From the NCBI GenBank assembly GCA_000934455.1, contig KN883453.1, positions 38,632 through 102,631 of the forward strand: a DNA stretch of 64,000 bases, in the 5' to 3' direction. The notes under the pieces are model-generated. The model was not told where the DNA came from. It worked only from the letters and a program-made list of their open reading frames with translations, and did no database searches. The translations under genes were made by a program, and so were the position numbers. This DNA comes from Apostichopus parvimensis (taxonomy: Eukaryota; Echinodermata; Holothuroidea; Aspidochirotida; Stichopodidae). The stretch's first letter is position 1; each line of letters starts with the position of its first letter. This document shows, piece by piece, positions 42,631 through 53,117 of this stretch.

Positions 42631-43843
42631 AAAAGCCTATTCGCGCACAAAGTCGACAGCTCGTTGCTGCAAAGTTTCAGCTCACACGCGCTAAGCAAGG
42701 TACCTGGGAGACTGCTTGGGCCACCTTACGAAACAGATTAATATAGTGTTGCACGTTTTCCTGTTACTTTGCCAGGGTTATAACAACTTCTTGTTAGGTT
42801 TCTTTCGCTGGCTCAGAATGGAATGCAAAATAACAGGTGTCAGGCTTGTGAGCAGAAACCAAGGACATGACCTACATTTCCAGGGTAGTAAATTCTGCGC
42901 GCGCACCTGCAGTTGGGATATTTGGTAATCACGTTTTTTGTACGCATGGCATGGGAAAACGAAATCCCCAAATGATACTTAATGTTAGAATACGTGGATT
43001 TTACTCTTCTGATGTTCGATTACAACTCGTTATTATAATGTCAAGTTGAATGGAGTTGGTAAGCATCTTAGCGCCATTTTATATTGTGCTGGAACACTTT
43101 TGTCATGGCCAATCAGTCTGTGGATCCTAAATGTTTTTCATTTGGCAAACGGACATTCAAGAAAAAAAAGTCATGCAATTGGAAACTGTTTTCCTACATT
43201 GTAAGAAATATAATTTTTTTTACGTAACAACTTTCATATCAAAGGTCCGCCGTTTTGCGGCAACCTTTCTGCCTCTTTCAATACATATTTTGTTATTACA
43301 CACTCCTTGCGACAAAGAATACGTTTCTTAATTGTAGATAATATTCCACTCTGAATGTTTAGGACAAGATCGAATTTATCATCGATTGTGAACTTTCATT
43401 ATATTGATAAAGTTCCCGATTATTGGCATTGCTTAATTGGATTTCATCTTCATATTGCAGCTTCAATTTTGTTAAACTGTTTCCTAGTCAAATCTCAATT
43501 AAGGCACAGAGCTCGTCCGTGTCTCATGTCAAAATGGACTAGACGGTACTGTACCACCTCGCGGGGGAATCGAACTTTGAACTTAGCACGCTTCTAATAA
43601 TATTTATCTTGTAAACGAAAAGTGCTGTATGTAATTAGCGATATTATTGTCGTATCATTCTAACAGGCGAAAAAATGTGCCTTACTAGCTGTCAGTCTCA
43701 AAATAGGAATCGTCGCGGCCGTTTGACCGCAAATGCTGTAGATAAACACTGCACTCTTTTGTTACTCCTGGGCTAGTAAACTTTACATCGGACGTTTTCG
43801 GACACTTTTGGCTTTGAATACTGGTTTTGACGGGGTTTTTTCC
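42631..43843. other. Non-coding stretch
   Basis: Several short frames without motifs. 43560-43585 has a weak GGTTCGA-like word on the minus strand, but no tRNA cloverleaf forms around it. Confidence 0.45.
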
Positions 43844-45229
43844 CTAACCGGACGCTTGGACGGAACCAGACAGTTCCGGACACTTTGAGACGTTTTGAAA
43901 TCGGACGACTAGGTCAACCTCGACGGAACACCACTGTACTTTGGCTGTTGTCTCTGCGATTTGGTTCCTGGTGGCTACTGCCTGAGTATATTTAGAGAAA
44001 ACGTCGGTCATCACCAAAACATTTTCCTGACCAGTTGCGTCCTTCTCAAGGATCTCGTTCGACCTGGTAGCAATCATGCTCCGCAACGGCTCTTTAATTC
44101 TAGGACCCATTTTAGCTTTGACACAACGGTCAAGACATGCTACAAGAACATCATTCCTGAGAACACGTGGCAGGATCAGTTGCTTTTGCATGTACAGCAG
44201 CCCATTAATGGTTTAGATCTTGTTTATCTGTCGACACAGCAGTACAACATCTTCACTCTGAAATGCTCGTTCGTAAGGAGTAGGTTTTTGGTTGGTTGTA
44301 ATATAGTGCAGGAGTCGAGCAATCGACTTGTCCTGCTGTAGTTCTGCCAACTGTGTGTTGTCATAACCCGGGAACATATGTAAAGATGTAAGGGCACTGA
44401 CATGTACTGGTTTCTCTGGGGTAGGTGTCCGTTGAAGGCTGGGAGGAAGAGTAGTCATTCTGGCTGTATGCACATAATTAGGTAATGAAACATGGTTATA
44501 TTTCTCTTCATACAAAGGTCTCCGGGAGAGGGCATCTGCTGCTTGGTTGCTTTGACCTGGTTTGTATGCCACAGAAAATTGCAAGGCTGCCGAAAGTTCC
44601 AACCCAGCGTTGACTTACTGCATCTAGCTTTACAGACTTCAGGTGGGCAAGGGGATTATTATCGCTGTAGATTACAAATGTTGAGCCTAGCAGATAGTCT
44701 CTAAATTTATCTGTTATCGCCCACTTCATCCCCAGCAGTTCAAGTTTCATATTGGAGTACTTCTCCATGTTGCGTTCTGGTCCCCCGCAAGGTCCTGCTT
44801 GCATAAGGTATGACCCATTTTTCCCGTTTTTGACCTGCAGGCATCAATTTCCACCTCAAAGGGAAACTGAAATCAGCATAGGCCAGTATTGGTCTTGACC
44901 ATAAATTTCTCTTCAGAGTGTCAAAAGCTTCTTGATGCTCTGTCTGCCAGGTAAATGCTGCACGTTGGTTGTTCTTTCAAACAATTACCAACAAGGGCAT
45001 GCAAAGGTCCAGCTATTTTGGAAAACCCAGGGACAAATCTCCTGTAGAAGGAACAGAAACCAAGATATGACCTAAGCTCCTTTACATCTTTGGGAGTCGG
45101 CAATTTCTTTACAGCATCTACTTTCCCTGGATCCGTCATAACTCCATCTCGTGTCACAATATGACCCAGGTAGTTAACTTGAGGCTTGAACAGCTCACAC
45201 TTACTTCGTTTAATTTTGAATCCAAACTT
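43844..45229 (-). mobile_element. Ty3/Gypsy LTR-retrotransposon fossil, pol fragment
   Basis: The minus strand carries, in order, the end of a reverse transcriptase (KDVKELRSYLGFCSFYRRFV), an RNase H region (FVIYSDNNPLAHL, then QAADALSRRP) and the start of an integrase core (VMTDVFSKYTQAVATR). This order is typical of Ty3/Gypsy elements. It is broken and lacks gag, the 5' part of pol and both LTRs. Its upstream edge abuts the 3' end of the ORF1-only LINE copy at 45230, which therefore probably inserted into it. Old relative to that LINE copy. Confidence 0.8.
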
Positions 45230-47072
45230 GTGCTTTTAACGTGCAAAGAAAACGGACACGGACCAAAGGTCAACGGAACCAAAAACAATCCCAGTCTGTA
45301 AAACAACCACCACAAACAACAACCAAAAACCCAACTGAAACCCACAAACACAAATCTCTCACTAACGTAGCGTTTAACGTGACGTGAAATGGACACGGAC
45401 CCAAAGGCCAACAGAAGCAAAACAAAAAAAACACTACAAACCGGCCCCAAAAAGCCAACTCCAAACCACAAACAGAAAAAAAATACATATGTAACGACTA
45501 CACAACCCCCACACCTAACAACTAACTGACTCCAAATTTCATCCGGGGAACGCCGTCCCGGTAGTAGACGACAGGCCCTTTGGGGTACCCCTCATCCCAT
45601 TCACATTAAGGGTGACGAGGGATAAGGTGTCCGGTGTCATTACCTTCGATGTTTTCCCAAGACGGGTCTTTTCAGGCACCTAGCCGTGTTCCCCCTTTTC
45701 CTACGAGCGAGCAGAGTTCTTAGCTCCTCGTAAACCTTCATCGAGTGGACCTCCCTGTCAGGAACAGGAGGTCCACTAGTGACCATCGTGTCCGGTATAG
45801 CGGAAGCGACTGCTGGCAGGGTGGAAGGGTCGCTCGAGTCAATGAGATCAGTGGCCTGTCTCGTCTCATCAAACCAATCGGAGGACTCCTTAGCCGCAAC
45901 TACTAAGGTTGTAGTGCAGTCCTCCATTGGCGAGTCCGAATCTGGGCCACTCAATGTCTCTTGGGCCAGTTGACTCGGGACCCGACTAGTATCACCGATA
46001 GCGGGCGCAGCTACCAGTGAACCAGTACAAGCGGCATCCTGCTCCGCATGCCACTCCGCTAATACCATCTCCGCCGTTTTGTCCAGCTCCGCCTCAGTGG
46101 GCAGACTGGCTGTCTCTGCCGGAGCGGCAACTTTGTTCAGGGACGAGGTGGGACACGAAAGGGGGTTCAAAGCCTCCACCGGGGCACTAGTGTCGGGCAC
46201 TGGGCGATCAACGGAGCATCAGGTGATACGGTGTCAGAGGCCGGGACGGGGACCGCTTCAACCACGCCCGTAGCCACTCTCGCGGCGTACGAGCGGTCTG
46301 GGCATAAACGGGCAAGATGGCCCGTTTTCCCACACGAGTTACATACGATGTCCCCTTTACACTCGGCCAGGGTATGCCCAACCTGTAAACAGCGGCTACA
46401 CCGCTTGTTCGGGCACAACCTGGCCTCATGCCCTTCCAGCCCACACCTCCAACAAGTGCGAGGCTGGCCCGGGTATGCAATGTGGGCCCTGTGCCCATTA
46501 GCCCACAAGGTAGAGGGGATATCGTCTAGCCCCGGTCTTGACACCCTTACATTGAAGGAATTCCGGCTCCTCGTAGCCGGTCACTTTCCCAAAACGCCCC
46601 AGTGTCCGCACAACAACCTGCTCAGACATGTACAGAGGGAGATGGAGGACTGTCACTCACACCGAACTGTGATACGGTGTGACCTTCAGTCCCTCAACTC
46701 CCTCCAACACCTGGACGCGGGCAGCCTCCGAGGTGAACCGAACATCAAAAACATTCATACCCCGGAGAGGTTTACGCTGAAGCGCGTCAACCTCTCCAGG
46801 GACCTTTAAACCAACAGAACGCAAAACTGAAAAAAACTTGTCTGGGGACCACCTTAGCCTCCCCCGAAAAACTGAACAATACGATTTTACTGTCACGACG
46901 AGCCGCCATGACAGCTAGTGGGGCAAGCCACGCACCTATACGAAAAACAAAACACCGAAACTACACTAAACAAACTACAAAACTAAAGAAATGCCAACGA
47001 AAAAATACAGTGTGTGGTCAACGAAAAGTGGAGAGCAGCCGAAAAACACGTCCGCACTCCACGAAAGCAAAC
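45230..47072 (-). mobile_element. ORF1-only LINE derivative, copy 1
   Basis: Read on the minus strand: 5' UTR from GCTTTCGTGGAGTGCGGACG (47066), ORF1 from the ATG at 46909, stop near 45640, then about 400 bp of 3' UTR ending GTCCGTGTCCGTTTTC-TTTGCACGTTAAAAGCAC at 45230. There is no endonuclease or RT between ORF1 and the 3' end. The copy at 50.2-51.9 kb has the same build from 5' UTR to the same 3' UTR, so the structure is inherited and not a chance deletion. The last bases match the tail of the full LINE family, which suggests borrowing its machinery. Confidence 0.8.
45640..46909 (-). pseudogene. LINE ORF1 protein (lineage A), three zinc knuckles
   Basis: The start codon is the conserved MAARRDSK site. 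Text in order: KVPGEVDALQRKPLRGMNVF, VLEGVEGLKVTPY, DDIPSTLWANGHRAHIAYPG, then three CCHC knuckles, CWRCGLEGHEARLC, CSRCLQVGHTLAEC and CNSCGKTGHLARLC. An acidic, Ser/Thr/Pro-rich tail (AELDKTAEMVLAEWHAEQ, DSDSPMEDC) ends in a basic cluster (LARRKRGNTARCLKRP, GKHRR). This protein would package RNA and chaperone target priming. A few frame changes (near 46660 and 46200) separate the blocks. Total length would be about 420 residues. Confidence 0.75.
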
Positions 47073-47110
47073 TAGTGTGTGTATGGGTGTATGTGTGTGT
47101 GTGTGACGCC
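47073..47110. repeat. (TG)n microsatellite
   Basis: A GTGTGTATGGGTGTATGTGTG run directly at the 5' edge of the ORF1-only element. It may have served as the target or is a decayed flank. Confidence 0.6.
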
Positions 47111-47239
47111 TGGCTTGTAAACACGGTATCTCAAGTAGGGAAGCTTGGACCAATCTAATATTTCGTGTATATGAGTACCACATTGAGTAGATGTGCCGTA
47201 TTTTTTTTGGTGCCTGTCAAGGTCACCTAAGGGCAGTTA

Positions 47240-49400
47240 AAGGCCAAAAACCAAAATATTAAAACAAGCAATAACTCCCATTGACAGGGTCCGACATGGT
47301 TGATATTTTGGGACTAGTTGTGAATGGGGTTACGGATCATTTTAAAACATAACGGTCATGTGATCCAAGGTCAAGAAAGGTCAATCAGGGGTGGATAACT
47401 TGAGAACGAAATGTCCGTCAAGGTTGGGAGTTACGCTATTGTAATTCAGGAGTCAACCCGCATCTAGGTGACCCTTGACCTCAGGTTATTTGAATTTTCA
47501 TGGCCATAATCGGATCTCAAAGGTTCCTTCCGATCAAAATGGTCTATAGTTGACCCCTGAGCGACCTTCGTGTGCGAAGTTATCAGAGGTCAATATTTTT
47601 GTTTTTTAATAAGTACAGTTAGGATGGTCGCACAGACTTGTCATGTTCCTTTTTGGAATCAGCGTGTCAAACTACATCTGACCGCGAGGTCAAAGGTGAA
47701 ATCTTGGAAAATATGCTAAATTTAGAAGATACGGGGCCAAAAAAAAAAAAAAGGTTTGTCAATATGTTGATGTATGATAGAGCTGTTTGTGCTATATATA
47801 GGAAACCAACTCCCGCTTCAATCGGACACCCAGTTCTCAAGTTATGAGGGGCCAAAGGTTGGTTTTGATACCTTTCTAGCAATAACATTATGTGTGTACA
47901 ATTGTAGGCCAAACAAATTTTAGGACAGAGTGCACCTTATGAAGAGGAACATTTTTGATAAAAACCATCAGGCCATTCAAGGTCATTCAAAGTTGATTGT
48001 TCCAAAAACTGCCAGCTTATGCTAATTTTTGCAACAACTTCTTGTCACGAAGTCTGACATGGCTGGTATATTAGGAAAAGTTGTGAATGAAGTAAGGCAC
48101 ATTTTCCAAAATAACCGTCATGTGATCCAAGGTCACCAAAGGTAATTTATGGGTGAAAATGTCTTTTTTTATCAGTAAATTGTGAAACTACCACTGACAG
48201 GGTCCCACATGCTTGATATTTTGGGACTAGTTGTGAATGGGGTAAGGGATCGTTTCAAAACATAACAGTCATGTGATCCAAGGTCAACAAAGGTCAATTA
48301 GGGGTCAAAAACTATTATTTTTGCAATAACTTCAGAACCAAATGTCCATGAAGGTTGGGATTTTAGGACAGAGTGCACATCATCAAGGGGAACATTTTTG
48401 ATAAAAACCNNNNNNNNNNNNNNNNNNNNNNNNNNNNNNNNNNNNNNNNNNNNNNNNNNNNNNNNNNNNNNNNNNNNNNNNNNNNNNNNNNNNNNNNNNN
48501 NNNNNNNNNNNNNNNNNNNNNNNNNNNNNNNNNNNNNNNNNNNNNNNNNNNNNNNNNNNNNNNNNNNNNNNNNNNNNNNNNNNNNNNNNNNNNNNNNNNN
48601 NNNNNNNNNNNNNNNNNNNNNNNNNNNNNNNNNNNNNNNNNNNNNNNNNNNNNNNNNNNNNNNNNNNNNNNNNNNNNNNNNNNNNNNNNNNNNNNNNNNN
48701 NNNNNNNNNNNNNNNNNNNNNNNNNNNNNNNNNNNNNNNNNNNNNNNNNNNNNNNNNNNNNNNNNNNNNNNNNNNNNNNNNNNNNNNNNNNNNNNNNNNN
48801 NNNNNNNNNNNNNNNNNNNNNNNNNNNNNNNNNNNNNNNNNNNNNNNNNNNNNNNNNNNNNNNNNNNNNNNNNNNNNNNNNNNNNNNNNNNNNNNNNNNN
48901 NNNNNNNNNNNNNNNNNNNNNNNNNNNNNNNNNNNNNNNNNNNNNNNNNNNNNNNNNNNNNNNNNNNNNNNNNNNNNNNNNNNNNNNNNTTGGCAATAAC
49001 TTGTGAAACTACCATTGACAGGGTCCGACATGGTTGATATTTGTGGACTAGTTGTGAATGGGGTAAGGGATCGTTTCAAAACATGACAACAGTCATGTGA
49101 TCCAAGGTCAAGAAAGGTCAATTAAGGGTTAAAAAGTATAAAAAAAATATTATTTTTGCAATAACTTGAGAACCAAATGTCCATCAAGGTTGGGAGTTAC
49201 GCTATTGTAATACAATAGTCGAGCTGCATTTGGGTGACCTTTGACCTCAGGTTGACCTCCAGTGACCTGTATTAGCTTCTTTCAAGTTCATTTTTTGAAG
49301 TTTCGTGGGCATATTCCAATCTTAATTTTCCATAAGTGGACTCCTCTGCAACCTTAATGTGCGAAGTTATTAGAGATTTGGTTTGGTTTTGTAATACTTG
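47240..49400. repeat. Satellite-like repeat with AGGTCA direct repeats (contains a gap)
   Basis: A module beginning TGACAGGGTCCGACATGGTTG and running through GGACTAGTTGTGAATGGGGT, GTCATGTGATCCAAGGTCA, and AACCAAATGTCCATCAAGG recurs at about 47281, 48040 (diverged), 48196 and 49010. A second module, GGACAGAGTGCACCTTATGAA to TTTTTGATAAAAACC, recurs at 47921 and 48364. Each main module has AGGTCA twice with a 4-base spacer (47368, 48281, 49105; a degenerate one at 48130). No coding potential. The true unit length is hidden by the 580-bp gap. Confidence 0.7.
48410..48989. other. Assembly gap (580 N)
   Basis: A run of N inside the satellite-like repeat. Frames annotated across it would be meaningless. 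Confidence 0.99.
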
Positions 49401-49557
49401 GTGTGTGGATTCATAACATTGAGTACAAGAACCCTATTGTTTTTGATGGAGGTGTGTATAACCACGTACAGTACACTGACCTGTGTTAGCATGCCATAGT
49501 GTTATTGTAACAGCTAGTTTTGGTTATACTAACAAGCAGAAGTCTAGTGCATTGAAG

Positions 49558-50232
49558 TCATCGAAACCTCAATGCATTTTGCATTTTGGTTGTTTTGGCA
49601 GCCCTTGGCTTCGCGCCCGGTCTCCCCCCCCCCCACCTGAAGCAGGTACAGGGCTGACCGGGATAACGCACGTGAGCTTTATGCCCGGCAATAAACAGGG
49701 AGGGAATGTCCTGCTTCAGGTCGATTCGTAGGAGCACATTTTGGTAGCCTTGACAACCCCAAACCGACCTAAAACAGTTGCGACAAGTTCCTGACGCACC
49801 TCTAGTCCTACGTGGATGACAGTTGACCATACGGAACGTTCGTATGGAGTAACTGTCAAACCATCGACACCGCTCAACAACGTGACACCCTTCTGCCGGT
49901 CACGTCACTGGTAAAACGTACGTATTACGACCCTGGAGAGCTTGCAAAGCATCAACCTCTCCAGGCACAACAACACACCCTTACTGTTCAAAATACTAAA
50001 AACTTACACCGGTGGAACCGCTTGTTCACCGATGAAGGCCAACTTAACAATTTTCGAATCACGGTGCGATGCCATGATACCGAAGGTGGCTAGGCCACAG
50101 AGGAGTAACAACAGAAATAAAAATAAAGACAGGTTGGTTAAACTACAAACGATATACGAACTGACGCACACACGAACACAAGCTACCACACCCGCCTGGC
50201 GGGAAGTACAGCACAGTACAGCACAGCACAGA
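49558..50232 (-). pseudogene. LINE ORF1 lineage B, 5' part with its own 5' UTR
   Basis: The minus-strand ATG at about 50074 starts MASHRDSKIVKLAFIGEQAV, a diverged relative of lineage A's MAARRDSKIVLLSFSG. Text such as LLRIDLKQDIPSLFIAGHKAH, YPGQPCTC and GAKPRAA follows. It matches the ORF1 at 33.9 kb (RIDLKQDIPS) and is interrupted by a C-run at 49624-49634. Sequence upstream of the ATG to about 50200 is a plausible 5' UTR. It faces the ORF1-only copy at 50238 head to head, separated by an AGCAC-rich microsatellite. Confidence 0.6.
50206..50232. repeat. (ACAGC)n-like microsatellite, LINE target
   Basis: GTACAGCACAGTACAGCACAGC lies directly 5' of the ORF1-only LINE copy. A matching AGCACACACAGCACAGCACAG lies directly 3' of it at 51891-51911. 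The pair is best read as a target duplication in a pentanucleotide repeat. Confidence 0.55.
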
Positions 50233-50237
50233 GTTCA

Positions 50238-51895
50238 GTTCTCGTGGAGTGCGGACGTGTTTTCGACTGCTCTCCACTTTTCGTTGACCACATAATTTGT
50301 GTTTTTTACGTTGGCCTTTCAATAGTTCGTAGGTGCGTGGCTTGCCACATCCCTAGCTGTCATGGCGGCTCGCCGTGACAGCAAAATCGTATTGTTGAGT
50401 TTTTCGGGGGAGGCTAAGGTCGTCCCCGGACAAGTTTTTTCAGTTTTGCGTTCTGTTAGTTTAAAGGTCCCTGGAGAGGTTGACGCGCTTCAGCGTAAAC
50501 CTCTCCGGGGTATGAATGTTTTTGATGTTCGGTTCATGTGTCCATGTGTTGGAGGGAGTTGGGGGGACTAAAGGTCACACCGTATGACAGTTCGGTGTGG
50601 GTGACAGTCCTCCATCTCCCTCTGGACATGTCTGAACAGGTTGTGCGGACACTGGGGCGTTTTGGGAAAGTGACCGGCTACGAGGAGCCGGAATTCCTTG
50701 AATGTAAAGGTGTCAAGACCGGGACTAGACGAGTTAGAATCGAACTAAAGTCCGATATCCCCTCTACCTTGTGGGCTAATGGGCACAGGGCCCACATTGC
50801 ATACCCGGGCCAGCCAGCCTCGCACTTGTTGGAGGTGTGGGCTAGAAGGGCATGAGGCCAGGTTGTGCCCGAACAAGCGGTGTAGCCGCTGTTTACAGGT
50901 TGGGCATACCCTGGCCGAGTGTAAAGGGGATATCGTGTGTAACTCGTGTGGGAAAACGGGCCATCTGGCCCGTTTATGCCCGGCCTCTGACACCGTACCA
51001 CCTGATGCTCCTGTCATCGCCCCAGTGTCCGACACTAGCGCCCCGGTGGAGGCTTTGTTCCCCTTTCGTGTCCGACCTCTCCCCTGATCGAACTTGCCGA
51101 GACTGCCAGCCTGCCCACTGAGGCAGAGCAGGACAAAACGGCGGAGATGGTACTAGCGGAGTGGCATGCGCCGCAGGATGCCGCTTGTACTGGTTCACCG
51201 GTAGCTACGCCCGCTATCGGTGATGCTAGTCGGGCCCCGAGTCAACCGGCCCAAGAGACATTAAGTGGCCCAGATTCTGACTCGCCAATGGAGGACTGCA
51301 CTACAGCCTTATTAGTTGTTGCCAAGGAGTACTCCGATTGGTTTGACGAGACGAAACAGGCCACTGATCTCATTGACTCGAGTGGCCCTTCCACCCTACC
51401 CGCAGCCGCTATACCGGACACGATGCTCGCTAGTGGACCCCTGTTCCTGACAGGGAGGTCCACTCGAACAAGGTTCACAAGGAGCTAAGAACTCTGTTAC
51501 CTCGTATGAAAAGGGGGGACACTGCCAGGGGCCTGAAAAGACCCATATTGGGAAAACTTCGCAGGTAATGCGCAAGCCTGTCGTCTACTATCGGGACGGC
51601 GTACCCCGGATGAATATTGGAGTGAGTTAGTTGTTAGGTGTGGGGGGGGGGTTGTGTGGTCGTTACATAATATGGGTTGGGGGGTTCTGTTTCTGGTTTG
51701 TAGAGCTTTGTTGTTTTGGTTCCTGTCCTTTTCACGTTACGTTGAACGCTGCATTGTGTATACGTTTGTGGGTTGGTGAGAGGTTTCTGTTTGTGGGTTT
51801 TCGGTTGGGTTATGGTGGTTGTTTAACAGACTGGGATTGGTTTTTGTTTTGTTGACCTTTGGTCCGTGTCCGTTTTCCTTGCACGTAAAAAGCAC
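50238..51895 (+). mobile_element. ORF1-only LINE derivative, copy 2
   Basis: 5' UTR (CGTGGAGTGCGGACGTGTTT, 50242), ORF1 from 50362 to a stop at 51566-51568, then a 3' UTR of about 330 bp that aligns with copy 1 along its length (GGGACGGCGTACCCCGGATGA, TTAGTTGTTAGGTGTGGGG, GACTGGGATTG, GACCTTTGGTCCGTGTCCG). It ends GCACGTAAAAAGCAC. No ORF2 domain is present. Flanks share a GCACAGCACAG repeat. Copy 1 has a longer middle in the 3' UTR that repeats GGGTCCGTGTCC, showing internal duplication in that copy. Confidence 0.82.
50362..51568 (+). pseudogene. LINE ORF1 protein (lineage A) in ORF1-only copy 2
   Basis: Same order as copy 1: MAARRDSKIVLLSFSGEAKV, SVSLKVPGEVDALQRKPLRG, LHLPLDMSEQVVRTLGRFGK, VTGYEEPEFLECKGVKTGTR, KSDIPSTLWANGHRAH, three CCHC knuckles (50830-50985), acidic tail (AETLS-type text to DSDSPMEDC) and a basic end (GKLRR). 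The N-terminal LHLPLDMSEQVVRTLGRFGK with the flanking beta text resembles an RRM-like fold, common in L1-type ORF1 proteins. About three frame changes break it, near 50540, 50825 and 51090. Confidence 0.75.
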
Positions 51896-51939
51896 ACACA
51901 GCACAGCACAGTGATAATAATAGCTGCAGTCAAAAGCTG

Positions 51940-51998
51940 TAATAGATGGAGAGCGAGAGCGAAACACGTCTGCACTCCACGAAAGCCAACTACCAACA
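51940..51998 (-). mobile_element. LINE 5' UTR scrap
   Basis: The reverse complement contains GTTGGCTTTCGTGGAGTGC-AGACGTGTTTCG, the 5' UTR start shared by the copies at 27.26 and 47.07 kb. No ORF follows. It is an isolated piece next to the 3' end of copy 2. Confidence 0.6.
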
Positions 51999-52614
51999 CT
52001 TGTTTGACATGTAGTTCGAAACGTTTCAATGCTCTATACAACAGTTCTGAATGATACATCGTTTTAATCGTGATATCATCGTCCTTGAATTCTTTGATTT
52101 AATTCATTATAGCTTGAGAAATATTTCCAAAACTCCCCTGGGAACCAGAAGTTGGAAGAAGTCATCGATGACCCTCTTGTGGTGGATACGCCGAGTGAAA
52201 CATCAGAGGAAACTCAAGCTGATGTACCGCACCAGATGGGTTGAGCGTCACGAGGCATTCGAGACACACTTGGACCTTTTTCACTATGTTGCAGTACTCT
52301 TTGCTGCAGTTGTCTCCTAACAAAATGTTGCCATGTGACGCATGCGTAAATATGTCGCGGATGATGTATTTCTACATGTGATGAAGACACTCCCAGCCAT
52401 AACGATGGACACGACATGCAAGAGGGGATGCTCAGGCGTTTCTGCATGGAGCGACAAACTTCTCATACATTGTTACTCTCACCCAGCTGACAACGAGCGT
52501 CATGGGGTACTTGAAACAGCTCAGTGTGGGGTTACAAGCACGCTCCCTGGACAAAACCTCCACAATGATGCAAATCAACCTGGTCAAAACCACAATCCAA
52601 CAGGTGAATCTCCA

Positions 52615-53117
52615 CAATAATTGAAGTTGTACTCAAAGTAGGCTTCACATTATCTGTACGAAAAGAAGATACCGTTGATGTTAATGCGAAATTTTTTCTT
52701 GAACTACTTCTTACAAAGGATTATAGATTTGTATGTCATTCAGGTCTGAATGATATATCTGGACTGAAGTATAATAATGTCAAATTAGTGCCCAGGTATA
52801 ATAATGCAAGCTACGTCCTAACATATACTGTTCTTGATCCATTGGTCTGTAACGATTTCGACACAAATCACGACATGTGATATTCGGACGCGATTGACCT
52901 TGCCCAGAAGGTGGACGTTCAAGAGAGGAGGCCGATATACTTTTTGAGAAAAAGTAGCCCAGGAAAGAACCTGGGCACGAAAAAACAAACCACTGAACGA
53001 CCGATCCGCTTCCAACCTTGCATCGTGACTGTGTGATCATCGTCAGGTGTGCATCACCTTTCCCCTCGAAAGGGAACAGATACTACACATGATCTTAGCC
53101 AAAAGGCCGAAAGCGAT
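52615..53117 (-). mobile_element. U2 snRNA-headed retro-insertion (SINE-like or chimeric copy)
   Basis: Bounded on both sides by hAT coding text, so the approximate limits of the insertion are visible. Read on the minus strand it starts exactly at the first base of U2 snRNA and keeps 44 bases of it. It then has a 137-bp structured module (53073-52937) that recurs at 28692-28842, then about 320 bp of unmatched sequence. Precise start at an RNA 5' end and the fixed junction suggest reverse transcription with template joining, or a SINE family with a U2 head. A target duplication was not found. The 80-codon frame on the plus strand (52642-52880) is probably chance. Confidence 0.6.
53074..53117 (-). 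ncRNA. U2 snRNA 5' end (truncated pseudogene)
   Basis: Minus strand reads ATCGCTTTCGGCC, then TTTTGGCTAAGATCATGTG and TAGTATCTGTTC. This agrees with the first 45 bases of metazoan U2 except for about two changes: one base lost in the first loop and AAG to ATG after GATC. It includes the branch-point-recognition GUAGUA. It stops before stem-loop IIa, so it is not functional as U2. Confidence 0.85.

Noticed and set aside
43560-43600. Possible tRNA gene (GTTCGATTCCC-like box B on the minus strand)
   Set aside because: No box A at proper distance and no acceptor or anticodon stems.
48298-49121. Open frames above 200 codons across the second gap
   Set aside because: Produced by the 580-base run of N inside a repeat.
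52642-52880. Plus-strand open frame of about 80 codons (VGFTLSVRKEDTVDVNAKFF)
   Set aside because: It lies inside the insertion that splits the hAT gene, has no start, splice site or homology I recognise, and runs antisense to the U2-headed element. Chance is more likely.
53038-53070. Resemblance of the plus strand ATCGTCAGGTG to the 5' end of U8 snoRNA
   Set aside because: Only about 11 bases agree, no C/D boxes follow, and the same bases belong to the shared module on the minus strand.
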